Assembly: GCA_019353055.1 (NCBI GenBank)
Contig: JABAHL010000002.1
Location: forward strand, 62,001 to 126,000
DNA length: 64,000 bases
From: Faucicola osloensis_C
GTDB taxonomy: Bacteria; Pseudomonadota; Gammaproteobacteria; Pseudomonadales; Moraxellaceae
Direction: 5' to 3'
Part shown: positions 26,197 to 34,639 of the stretch, one piece after another
Layout of the letters: each line of letters opens with the position of its first letter
How positions within the stretch are numbered: the stretch's first letter is position 1
Program-made: the position numbers and the translations under genes
The notes under the pieces: generated by a model
The model's input: the letters and a program-made list of their open reading frames with translations, nothing else
What the model was told of the DNA's origin: nothing
Database searches by the model: none

Positions 26197-26279
26197 GTGA
26201 CCAAACGCTTGTGACCAAAACGTGACCATTTTGTGACCAAAAATTTTGGCTGACGGCTTACAAGGTCACAAGCCGTTGT
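26197..26279. repeat. GTGACC iteron-like repeats with an inverted repeat, downstream of tRNA-Asp
   Basis: GTGACC occurs at 26197, 26211, 26222 and 26233 in direct orientation, with steps of 14, 11 and 11 bp. A reversed copy (GGTCAC, 26264-26269) lies in the loop of the inverted repeat CGGCTT ... AAGCCG (26254-26275). The surrounding 290 bp (26060-26347) carry no gene. Evenly phased short repeats are typical of binding sites for integrases, replication initiators or regulators. Their place behind a tRNA gene suggests the arm sites of an integrated element that has been lost, but no integrase gene is present. Confidence 0.55.
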
Positions 26280-26347
26280 TAAAACACAAGAAGCCTAGCG
26301 AAAATCAAAACTTAGCCACAACGACTAAATGCTTGGATGGGCTATTG

Positions 26348-27052
26348 TTACGAATTCTGGGAGGCGTGCATATACTTGAACAGTCGTCTTAAGTCATGGG
26401 TTTCCCCAAATAATACTAAAACCGTATCAGGCTCAATGACAAAATCTGGATGTACAATGCCATCAATTTTGGATTTAGTTTGATTTCGACCAAAGCCAAA
26501 TTGGGTTTGGTGAAATGAAATGGTAGTTAACAGCATCACATTAAATTGATTGATTAAATCAAGCGCGTGAACTGTTTTACCGTAAAATGTAGGCGGTGTT
26601 TGTATTTGAACAATACTATAATCGTTATCGAGCTCAAACGAATCAATTAAGCCAATTAGCGAGAGTTTCTTTGCCCAGTGGGTTGCCGCCTCGTTTTCAG
26701 GTTGGATGATATCATCAACCCCCAATGCTTGTAGCACTTTTTCATGCAGTGGGTTAATCGCTCGGCTAATGATATATTTGGCATTGAGATTTTTGAATAG
26801 GGCAGTGACCATCACGTTTTGCCCTTGGTCTTCACCAATAGTAATGAGCACCACATCTGTTTGGGCGATGGGTAATCCTGAGACGGCGTTTTCACTGGTA
26901 GAATCGATACAAATCGTGTGCGAAATGGATTCTTTGTAGCGCTCAACCTTATCCATATCGATATCAATACCGATGACCTCATGCCCTTGACTGGTGAGTT
27001 TGGTGGCAAGTGATGAGCCAAAATTGCCTAGACCGACGATGATGTATTTCAT
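26348..27052 (-). CDS. ktrA: Potassium uptake regulatory subunit (TrkA/KtrA family)
   Basis: A cytosolic gating ring subunit that binds nucleotides and controls the K+ translocating partner. The N-terminal RCK_N domain has the Rossmann motif GLGNFGSSLATKL (about residues 7-19), and the acidic end of the second strand is in VIGIDIDMDKVE. The RCK_C domain follows (about 140-225, VIEPDTVLVLFGETHDLRRL). At 234 residues it has one RCK unit, as in KtrA, and is about half the length of E. coli TrkA. It lies 23 bp behind the KtrB-like gene, so the two form an operon. Confidence 0.9.
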   Translation of the reverse strand: MKYIIVGLGNFGSSLATKLTSQGHEVIGIDIDMDKVERYKESISHTICIDSTSENAVSGLPIAQTDVVLITIGEDQGQNVMVTALFKNLNAKYIISRAINPLHEKVLQALGVDDIIQPENEAATHWAKKLSLIGLIDSFELDNDYSIVQIQTPPTFYGKTVHALDLINQFNVMLLTTISFHQTQFGFGRNQTKSKIDGIVHPDFVIEPDTVLVLFGETHDLRRLFKYMHASQNS

Positions 27053-27075
27053 ATCTATACCTTATCAATTTATCT

Positions 27076-28872
27076 TTAGGTGATAATAATCTCTTCGCTA
27101 GGATAGCGATAGCTTTGGTGCCTTGGACGATTTAATAACGCAATTAAGATGGTCAACGCCCCAACCCGTCCACAAAACATCAGCCCAATCAGGACAGATT
27201 TGCTAAACGCACTTAAATGCGGGGTGATACCTAAGCTTAACCCTGTGGTGGTGTAAGCAGAAACACTTTCAAATAACACTTCTGTCATACTCATGTTGGG
27301 CTCTGCCCAGCGTATTAACGTACAACCAAACGCAATGATAATCACTGACAAACAGATAATCGCAAATGCCCGCTTCACTGAGATATCCGCAATTTCACGA
27401 CGGAATATTTCGATACGAGAATAGCCACGTGCCAGTGACACAATATTGAGCACAGCGACCGCAAAGGTCGTGGTTTTGATACCACCACCTGTAGAGTTTG
27501 GGGCTGCCCCAACCCACATGAGTGCAATGGTAAGCATCACAGTTGGTGGCGCTAACTGTGCCATGTCTACCACGTTGATTCCTGATGAGCGCGGTGCAGC
27601 TGCCACAAAAAACCCTGTCACAAGTTTGCCTATGACACTGGTATGCTCAGTTAAAGTACCTTGCCACTCAAATACAAGCACACTGACAAAGGCAAGCACT
27701 AGCAAGGACAATGTCGTCACTAAACTAATGCGGCTATTGATACTCAGTAGCCACGGCTTGGCACCATATCGTGAGCGGTTAGGAAACAACAGGCGCATCA
27801 GCTGATGGCGCAAATATTCCACGACATTGGCAACTATCGCAAACCCCAACCCCCCAAACAAAAACGTCACCGCCACAACCATTTGTAACGGATAATTAAA
27901 CCGCAGTTGTAACTCATATAAGCTATCACTCATCGTTGAAAAACCTGCATTACAAAATGCAGAGATGGCATGAAAAACCGAAAAAAAGATGCGACGATGG
28001 ATACTCATAGGGACATCAAGCATACTGAGATAAATCGCCATGGCTGCTACGGATTCCACCGCAAAGGTGACCGCAAAAATTACTTTGAGCGTCTTTAGCA
28101 CATCACTCATACGATTGGCTGAGGTCACATGCCCAATCTGTAGCTGTGTCTGATAACTGATGCGCCCTCGAAAAAAATAGCTAAAATAGGTAGCAAAAGT
28201 TAAAATTCCTAAGCCGCCCAATTGAAACAAACACATGATAATGATTTGACCCAATGGCGTAAAAAAAGCGCCGGTATCTTTTACCGCCAGACCTGTAATA
28301 CACACCGCACTCGTGGCAGTAAATAAAGCATCAACAAACGCAATATGACCATAAGTGGCATTTGGCATCATCAGCAAAAACGTGCCGAGCAAAATAAGCA
28401 ATAAAAAACTTAAAATAAACAACTGGGCAGGATGCGCAACGACTATCTTAAAGCTAAACTCCATCACCAATAACTGACGAATAAAAGAAACCAACAACGC
28501 AATTTTTATCAGCGATTTTTCAAACAAGAATTTGTATAAAAAAGAACTGTTATCGGCAAAAAAATGTGTCACCAATAACGCAATAACTAATAAAGCAATG
28601 GACAAATCAAACGTTAGCACAAGCTTTGAGCGTATACCTTTTTGCACATATTGACTCAATAATTCAATAAAATTAAGCCCAAGCACGATTAAATAAAACG
28701 TCGAAGCCACGCCGTGCAACCAAACTTTAAAATCAAACCCTGTCTCAATAATCGCAAGCAATACAGCGAATAAACCGCTATAAAATACCAGTTTATTAAA
28801 CACACCCGATTGCTTGTCATGCATTGAGTCCAGCGCATTTTTTTTATTTTTTTTCAATATAAAATCAAACAT
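27076..28872 (-). CDS. ktrB: Potassium uptake channel subunit (TrkH/KtrB family)
   Basis: The membrane K+ translocator of a Ktr/Trk system. The four pore repeats show their filter glycines: AVCITGLAVKDTG, AFCNAGFSTMSD, APNSTGGGIKTTT and YTTTGLSLGITP. There is an additional N-terminal region of about four helices (residues about 25-145) before the pore domain, which gives 598 residues against about 450 for typical KtrB. I chose ATG 28872 (GGAAG 11 nt upstream); a longer frame begins at 28926. Its partner is the RCK protein directly downstream. Na+ coupling is usual for KtrAB but cannot be shown from sequence. Confidence 0.9.
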   Translation of the reverse strand: MFDFILKKNKKNALDSMHDKQSGVFNKLVFYSGLFAVLLAIIETGFDFKVWLHGVASTFYLIVLGLNFIELLSQYVQKGIRSKLVLTFDLSIALLVIALLVTHFFADNSSFLYKFLFEKSLIKIALLVSFIRQLLVMEFSFKIVVAHPAQLFILSFLLLILLGTFLLMMPNATYGHIAFVDALFTATSAVCITGLAVKDTGAFFTPLGQIIIMCLFQLGGLGILTFATYFSYFFRGRISYQTQLQIGHVTSANRMSDVLKTLKVIFAVTFAVESVAAMAIYLSMLDVPMSIHRRIFFSVFHAISAFCNAGFSTMSDSLYELQLRFNYPLQMVVAVTFLFGGLGFAIVANVVEYLRHQLMRLLFPNRSRYGAKPWLLSINSRISLVTTLSLLVLAFVSVLVFEWQGTLTEHTSVIGKLVTGFFVAAAPRSSGINVVDMAQLAPPTVMLTIALMWVGAAPNSTGGGIKTTTFAVAVLNIVSLARGYSRIEIFRREIADISVKRAFAIICLSVIIIAFGCTLIRWAEPNMSMTEVLFESVSAYTTTGLSLGITPHLSAFSKSVLIGLMFCGRVGALTILIALLNRPRHQSYRYPSEEIIIT

Positions 28873-28989
28873 CGTAAAGTTGACTTCCGTTTTACCCAAG
28901 CATAGTTGTTGTACTTTATACCGCAATTATACGGTTGAGAAAACTAGATTGAACAATGATTTAAAAAAAGTAGCGATGATTTGATAAAA

Positions 28990-30888
28990 TTACGTTGTTT
29001 TTGAGGCAGGCTGAAACACCAAGGTTACCGTTAAGCCTTGGGTGGTGGCAGTGGTTTGGGCGTTGTTGTCAACCAGTTGCGTAGGACTCAGATAAATATC
29101 GATATTGGCTTGTTGACAAATTTGATAAACAATCGATAAACCCAAGCCCGTACCGCCAATCCCCGTCAAACCTGAATGGGCGCTTGTGTCTTTGGTAGGA
29201 AAAGATTTTTTGGCAGTATCGCTATGGGTTTGTGTGCTACTTGTTTGTCCTTGTGCTAGGGATGCGCTCGACGCATTTTGATTGACGCGGTAAAAGGGTT
29301 GAAAGACGTCTTGATAATGCGCTGCATCAATGCCAATGCCGGTATCGGCAACTTGGACGATGAGTCGTTTTGCGCGGTGATTGAGTGTGTTGCCAGTGTT
29401 GTTCACCAACACAGGGGTCGGGGTCAATGGGTTGGTTAAGTTGGTATGGGTGGCATGGGTGTCTTGGGTGGCATGGGTCGAATCGGTGCTGCTTGATGGC
29501 TGCGTTAAGTCATCGATAGCCATCTGGTCAATGACAGCCGCGATATTGCCTGTGGCTTGGGTGTATAAAATGGCATTTTGCAGTAAATTTTTGAGAAGGA
29601 TAAACAAGGCGGTTTCATCTACACTGACCTGCGTCGCAGACCTCCCCAGCGCGGCGAGATGGTTGTCAACTGACAGGGTTTGGTCTTTGCTATCAGCAAT
29701 CGGAAATAGCAGTTTGATGGCTTCTCGTAGCACTGCGATTAAATCGGTGGGCGTGTTGGTGCGCTCGGTCAGCTGTGATTGCTTGGCTTCCATACGGGCA
29801 AGGGTGAGTAGCTGTTCCACTAAATGTTGATTGTGTTCCACTCTGACAGCGAGCTTATGAATGTTTTGTTTGAATTTGGCTTGCCTTGCAGGGTCGCTAT
29901 ACATCGCCGCGTCTTGACTGTATTTTTGCAGTTGTTGCACTTGCAGAGAGATGGCGGTCAACGGCGAGCGTAGCTCATGTGCTGCATCGGCGATAAACCG
30001 ATTTTGGTTTTGGATATGCGTGTCAACCCGTTGTAACAACTCATTGATTTCAATGACCAAGGGCATCAGCTCGCTGGGCAGAATCGAGCGATGTTGGCTG
30101 TCAGTGGGCAGCTCGATCAAGCTGAGATCTTGACCGTGACGTTTTGCCATTTGCCGAGCTAATATCTGAATCGGACGCAATACGCGCTTTAATACCCAAG
30201 GCAATAGCGCAAGCAGCAACAGGGTGGTTAGTAAAATTGGGATAATGGATTGCCAAGCCGATTTTAAGGCAATTTTTTTCTGCCATTCGACAGGTTGACG
30301 CACAAAAATCACCCGCCTTGGGGTGTCTTTACGAAAGACTTTCCAGATTTCATCATCAAGGGTTAATTCACTAAAACCGATAGGGGTATTAATCAATTGC
30401 GGGTGAGCCATTGGCTCAATAAAATTGGTGTCAATTTTGCCAAAACGGGCCGGGAAAATATCAACTTGCACACCGTCTTTAACGCCTTGATACTGTAGTA
30501 CGTTGCTTTCATCACTGGGCGAGAAAACAGTGGTCGGCGTGCTACTACTAGGTGCAGAAGCTATCATAGCTGGTATAGGTGGTCTAGGCGGTGGTAAGTC
30601 ATGCGGTGCAAAATCGTTATCTGGGTTTGATAGCCGCCTATTAGGCTTCAAGTTACGGGGAGGAAGTCGAACTGTCGCGCGCGAGCCGACCAGCTCAGCA
30701 AGATAGCTAAGATTGGTTTCTTGTGAGGTATTAAACTCTTGATAGGTATAGCAAAATACCGCAATTTGTACCAAAATGCCAATCGATAATAATGTGCCAA
30801 GTATCCAAACCAGCAATTGTTTTTGTAGTGATTTTTGCAACGATTTTTGCAACGGCAGGGCAGTTTCTGTAGGGGTAGTCATGGTCAT
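28990..30888 (-). CDS. Sensor histidine kinase (QseC/PmrB-like)
   Basis: The sensor of the two-component pair with the response regulator upstream. Membrane helix 1 is about residues 25-46. The periplasmic domain (about 47-213) has a Pro-rich stretch. Helix 2 is about 214-234, then a HAMP region. The H box FIADAAHELRSPLTAI has phospho-accepting His304. The N box is LLKNLLQNAILYT (about 430-442), G1 is VADTGIGID, the F box is FQPFYRVNQ and G2 is GTGLGLSIV. Two low-complexity insertions are odd: about 45 residues of Thr/His/Asn/Pro between N and G1, and about 40 residues of Ser/Thr/Gln between F and G2. The stimulus is unknown; QseC/PmrB relatives sense envelope or cation signals. Confidence 0.88.
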   Translation of the reverse strand: MTMTTPTETALPLQKSLQKSLQKQLLVWILGTLLSIGILVQIAVFCYTYQEFNTSQETNLSYLAELVGSRATVRLPPRNLKPNRRLSNPDNDFAPHDLPPPRPPIPAMIASAPSSSTPTTVFSPSDESNVLQYQGVKDGVQVDIFPARFGKIDTNFIEPMAHPQLINTPIGFSELTLDDEIWKVFRKDTPRRVIFVRQPVEWQKKIALKSAWQSIIPILLTTLLLLALLPWVLKRVLRPIQILARQMAKRHGQDLSLIELPTDSQHRSILPSELMPLVIEINELLQRVDTHIQNQNRFIADAAHELRSPLTAISLQVQQLQKYSQDAAMYSDPARQAKFKQNIHKLAVRVEHNQHLVEQLLTLARMEAKQSQLTERTNTPTDLIAVLREAIKLLFPIADSKDQTLSVDNHLAALGRSATQVSVDETALFILLKNLLQNAILYTQATGNIAAVIDQMAIDDLTQPSSSTDSTHATQDTHATHTNLTNPLTPTPVLVNNTGNTLNHRAKRLIVQVADTGIGIDAAHYQDVFQPFYRVNQNASSASLAQGQTSSTQTHSDTAKKSFPTKDTSAHSGLTGIGGTGLGLSIVYQICQQANIDIYLSPTQLVDNNAQTTATTQGLTVTLVFQPASKTT

Positions 30889-30949
30889 TTTCGCGGCTAT
30901 TTGGCGGTGATCGTCTCTATTTTTTTGAGCCTTTTTCTATCGCTTTTTG

Positions 30950-31618
30950 TTAGTCTTGGGATTCGGCACTGATATACCAGCCTAAACCACGGATGTTTTT
31001 AATCCGTTTTTGACCAATTTTTTTGCGCAGTCCATAGATTAAAAATTCAATGGCATTGCTCTCTATCCCAGCTTCCCAATTGTAGATAGAATTTTCCAAT
31101 TCACTTTTTGAAAACACTTTATCGGGCGCGGTCATAAAAGTGGTGAGCAGCATGTATTCTTTAGCGGTAATATCGATTTCTATGCCGTCACGTTTGAGGC
31201 GTTTGGCATTGATATCAAGGGTTAAGTCGCCGACTTGTAGGGTGTTTTGGCTATTGCCCTGCGAGCGGCGCACCAACACACGCATACGAGCGAGTAATTC
31301 ACTCATCGCAAACGGCTTAGTCATATAGTCATCTGCCCCAGCATCCAGCCCTCTCACGCGGTCTTTGATTTGGTCTCGGGCGGTCAGCACCAGTACAGGC
31401 GTATCGATTTTGGCACTGCGAAGCGTCTCTAGCACGCTCATGCCGTCAATTTCTGGCAAGCCCAAATCTAGCAAAATCACGTCATACGATTCGACTTTGA
31501 GGGTCAAAATCGCTTCTCGCCCATCTTTTGCCCAGTCTACCGCATACGCTTCTTCTTCTAGACTATCAATCAGACTGTCGGCAATGAATACGTCATCTTC
31601 GACGAGTAATACTCTCAT
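30950..31618 (-). CDS. OmpR/PhoB-family response regulator (QseB/PmrA-like)
   Basis: A DNA-binding regulator of 222 residues. The receiver domain has acidic residues EDD (about 7-9), phospho-acceptor Asp in ILLDLGLPEIDG (about residue 51), the Thr in VLVLTARDQ and Lys in DYMTKPFAMSELLAR (about 101). The C-terminal winged helix follows (about 125-220) with KEYMLLTTFM and a recognition segment ending GLGWYISAES. It lies 61 bp upstream of the sensor kinase gene on the same strand and should be cotranscribed with it. Targets may include the neighbouring PepSY gene, by analogy with other PepSY/two-component neighbours. Confidence 0.92.
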   Translation of the reverse strand: MRVLLVEDDVFIADSLIDSLEEEAYAVDWAKDGREAILTLKVESYDVILLDLGLPEIDGMSVLETLRSAKIDTPVLVLTARDQIKDRVRGLDAGADDYMTKPFAMSELLARMRVLVRRSQGNSQNTLQVGDLTLDINAKRLKRDGIEIDITAKEYMLLTTFMTAPDKVFSKSELENSIYNWEAGIESNAIEFLIYGLRKKIGQKRIKNIRGLGWYISAESQD

Positions 31619-31666
31619 TGGGTTACCTTTATAAACGAATACTGTTCAATAAATAGACTATAACAC

Positions 31667-31694
31667 AAAAAACCGCCATTCTAAGAATGACGGT
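31667..31694 (-). terminator. Terminator of the PepSY gene
   Basis: Minus-strand hairpin ACCGTCATTCT / AGAATGGCGGT followed by T6. It separates the PepSY gene from the response regulator. Confidence 0.82.
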
Positions 31695-31729
31695 GTTGCT
31701 CATAGCCAAGGTTGCCATTTGGCACTCAA

Positions 31730-32626
31730 TTATGGTTGAGTGGGCGCACGACGTTTGAAGTCGTTGAGTGATTTGACATCGCTCACGGCACCTGTTTGGG
31801 CATCAACTTTGACATGGTAGACTTCTTTACCTTTTACCACCTCAATTTGATAGCTTGGAGTTCTAGGTGGTTGATTTTGGGCAGGGTTTGGTGCAGGCGG
31901 CATACCTGTATTACCCATTTGTGGGTCTCTGTTAAAGCGGCGGTGACCGTCACGAGGACCATGACCCATTTTACCTCCTTTATCCCCACCTAAATGGGCG
32001 CCAATGGCTTCACCACCCACTTGGTTCGCTGCCAATTGCATGGCGCGCTCTAGGCTGATATTGGTGGCAGGCGGCGCAGGCGGTTGATTGTTGTTGGGGT
32101 TACCTATGTTGTTGGGGTTATTATTTTGTTGCGGACGCGCTGGGCGTGATGGCCGTGATGGCCGTGATGGCCATGATGGCATAATTGCTTGGCTCACTTG
32201 ACCATTAGAGGCATTGACGATATACAGTTGTGGTTGACCATTCGCACTAAGGGTCATGACACGGTAGCCGACGATGTTGTCATTGGCGTTGTTGGCGATA
32301 CGGGCACGGTTTGGGTTGGGTCGGTTGCTACTGTCATGATAGCGTACGCCAACGATGCGTGAGTTTGCGGTTTGTTTTTGTACCAAGGCGACCGCTTGAG
32401 AGGCACTGATGCTGGCATTGGCGGCTGCTTGGGCGTTGGCCTGCATAGCTTGTAAGCGTTGCTCAAAGTGCTTGGCATTGGCGGGGTGGCGTTTTTGCAT
32501 GTTTTGCGCTTGGGGTGCCGCTGAAGTGCTCGCACAGGCGGTGACTGTCGCACCTGTAACAACACTAAGCAAGGCTACACTAAGTCCAGTGGCTAAAAAT
32601 GAGGGGTTAAATTTTGCTAAGTTCAT
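31730..32626 (-). CDS. PepSY-domain lipoprotein
   Basis: An exported protein with two PepSY-like repeats, at about residues 60-130 (ISASQAVALVQKQ...YIVNASNGQV) and 180-295 (ISLERAMQLAANQVGGE...YHVKVDAQTGAVSDVKSL). A signal peptide ends in a lipobox-like VTAC. Between the repeats are the Pro/Ser/Arg tract SWPSRPSRPSRPARP and Asn/Pro-rich sequence. A His/Gly/Asp segment (GGDKGGKMGHGPRDGHRRF) could bind metal. ATG 32626 follows AGGAAAA with good spacing; a longer frame starts at 32686. PepSY proteins often inhibit peptidases or serve sensor kinases; here a two-component system lies directly downstream, so a role in its signalling is plausible but inferred. Confidence 0.82.
   Translation of the reverse strand: MNLAKFNPSFLATGLSVALLSVVTGATVTACASTSAAPQAQNMQKRHPANAKHFEQRLQAMQANAQAAANASISASQAVALVQKQTANSRIVGVRYHDSSNRPNPNRARIANNANDNIVGYRVMTLSANGQPQLYIVNASNGQVSQAIMPSWPSRPSRPSRPARPQQNNNPNNIGNPNNNQPPAPPATNISLERAMQLAANQVGGEAIGAHLGGDKGGKMGHGPRDGHRRFNRDPQMGNTGMPPAPNPAQNQPPRTPSYQIEVVKGKEVYHVKVDAQTGAVSDVKSLNDFKRRAPTQP
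32142..32177. repeat. 9-bp tandem repeat inside the PepSY gene
   Basis: Four units of GGCCGTGAT, the outer two with one change each, encode the S-R-P tripeptides of the protein. Because the unit is 9 bp, copy-number slippage would add or remove whole tripeptides and keep the frame. Confidence 0.8.
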
Positions 32627-32847
32627 AGGTTTTCCTGCGGTTGTTAATATAGTGGTTGATAACCCTTGATTGGATAGTACTATCATACAAAAATTAAGAC
32701 AGCAGAAACTTAGCGATAACGCAGAATCAGGCTAGGTAGGTTATAGCAATCGGATTAAAAATTTGCTTTGCATAAACGCCGGCAACAATGTTCAAAAATG
32801 TTTGTATCAATTTTTTTGCCTGTAAAATCAATTTTTCCCCAGATAGG

Positions 32848-34635
32848 TTAAATAAAAACATCAGGCTCAGGTAATTGCACAATATTAATTGGATACTCAG
32901 TTTGCCAAAGATGGTGGGTGACAATGATTAAAATACCTTGCTGCTGATGCTGTACCAGCATTTGCCACAGTGCTTCACGGCTTTTTTTATCAAGTCCCGC
33001 AAACGGCTCATCTAGCAGCAAGATTTTTTTTGGGGTGAGTAATAGCCGTGCCAAGGCAATACGTCTGGCTTGTCCACCGGAAATGGCTTGCCCGTATTCC
33101 CCTAGCGGGGTCTGTAATTGTAACGGCTGATTGCGCGCCCAGTCTTTGAGCCCAACCTTACCCAGCACTTGCCAAAGCTGTTCATCACTGGCATCAGCGT
33201 TGCCCAATCTTAAATTGGTCGCCAAAGTCTGGTCAAAAATATCAATCTGTTGCCCCAGATAACCTGTGAGCGCTGGCGTATTGGGTAACGCTAGCCAATC
33301 CATCCCATTGAGCTCGATGCTGCCTTGTTGTGGTGCTAGTTCATGGGCTAGCACTTGTAACAGTGTTGATTTGCCCGCGCCTGAGCGCCCCGTAATCAAT
33401 ACAGGGATGCCTTGGGTGGCAGTCAAGCTGATAGCTTTGAAACCGACAATCGCCTGCGGCATTTTAGCAGCTAGCTGATGGATGGTGAGTGTGAGTGGCG
33501 CATTTAGGCGCGCAACATCAATGGGTAAAGGGGCTAAATCATGGTTTAAATGATGGCTAGGTTGTAGCGAAGGATTGAGTAATTCATTGAGTTGATGTTT
33601 TGCTGCCAAACTATTGCCAAGGGCTAGCGAATGGGTGACTAACGGCGCTAGCAAGTCAGTCATCCCCATGATACCGAGGAATAGCGCAAGCAACATCGGC
33701 ACACTGATGACAAGGGGGGTGTGATAAAAACCCACTAACAAGCCGACCAAAACCGCTGCAATCAGCCACTGCATGATCAGCATGACCAATGACTGGGTGC
33801 GCTGGATGCGCTTTTGCTGATGCGTATGTTGAGTGTCGACGCTGTTAAAAGCAGTCAATTCGGATTGCCAGCGCTGCCAAATCAATAAATGGGTAAGGGC
33901 AGATAGCGGATTGAGCAAACTGACGCGCCTGGACTCTGCCAATGCCTGATGTGTGCTGGCGTGCTTGATACTGCGACATGTCAGCATGGCAGGTAACATC
34001 AAACCTGCGATTAAAAATATGGCAATCAGCATGGGGTTAACCTCATACTGATAAAGTAAGGTGGCTACTAGCAAGCTCGCGGTTGTTGCGACTAGCCAAG
34101 GCGATACCACGCGCAGTGGCAACTCATTGAGTACCTCAATATCATGGGTTAAACGGTGCATGGCATGGGTAGATTGTAGGGTACTTGATAAGTTTGCCAG
34201 TGGCAGGCGTGCAAACTGGGTAAAAAACCGCACTCGCAGCCGCCGCAACAAACCAAACACCGCATGGTGGGATACCATCATTTCACCATAGCGTCCCGCG
34301 GTACGTACCATCGCCATCACACGGATAATCGCTGCCGGTACTAGATAATTAAAACTGTATGAGCCCAGCGCCACCATCCCCGCCATTGCTGCCGCAGAAA
34401 TAAACCACCCTGACGTCATCAATAGCCCAATCACCGATAACGCAGTCATTATGCCTAAACAGGCAGCAATGAGCCATTTATCTAGCTGCGTGCTAAACAG
34501 CTGGGTTAAACGAAAGGTTTGATGACTGTTTGCTTTTTTTTGCAGGTGAGTTTTGACAAGGCTCTTTTGACTAATAAGCCTATTTTCACTAGCAAGTTTA
34601 TTTTCACTATTTTTTTCACTATTAGGGGCTGTCAT
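32848..34635 (-). CDS. cydC: Thiol/heme ABC exporter subunit CydC
   Basis: One half of the CydDC heterodimer that exports glutathione/cysteine (and has been linked to heme) and is needed to assemble cytochrome bd. The N-terminal membrane domain has six helices (about 55-320). The ATPase domain has Walker A ITGRSGAGKST (about 430-440), signature AISGGQARRIALARLLL, and Walker B ILLLDEPFAGLD; the H-loop is VTHHLW. ATG 34635 is 4 nt after the cydD stop, so translation is likely coupled. An in-frame start at 34671, within cydD, lacks a site. The polar, Lys/Ser/Asn-rich N-terminal 45 residues precede the first helix. Confidence 0.93.
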   Translation of the reverse strand: MTAPNSEKNSENKLASENRLISQKSLVKTHLQKKANSHQTFRLTQLFSTQLDKWLIAACLGIMTALSVIGLLMTSGWFISAAAMAGMVALGSYSFNYLVPAAIIRVMAMVRTAGRYGEMMVSHHAVFGLLRRLRVRFFTQFARLPLANLSSTLQSTHAMHRLTHDIEVLNELPLRVVSPWLVATTASLLVATLLYQYEVNPMLIAIFLIAGLMLPAMLTCRSIKHASTHQALAESRRVSLLNPLSALTHLLIWQRWQSELTAFNSVDTQHTHQQKRIQRTQSLVMLIMQWLIAAVLVGLLVGFYHTPLVISVPMLLALFLGIMGMTDLLAPLVTHSLALGNSLAAKHQLNELLNPSLQPSHHLNHDLAPLPIDVARLNAPLTLTIHQLAAKMPQAIVGFKAISLTATQGIPVLITGRSGAGKSTLLQVLAHELAPQQGSIELNGMDWLALPNTPALTGYLGQQIDIFDQTLATNLRLGNADASDEQLWQVLGKVGLKDWARNQPLQLQTPLGEYGQAISGGQARRIALARLLLTPKKILLLDEPFAGLDKKSREALWQMLVQHQQQGILIIVTHHLWQTEYPINIVQLPEPDVFI

Positions 34636-34639
34636 ACCG

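Noticed and set aside
26197..26238. CRISPR-like array at the GTGACC repeats
   Set aside because: The repeats are only 6-9 bp with 5-8 bp between them, far too short for CRISPR repeats and spacers, and no cas genes are near.
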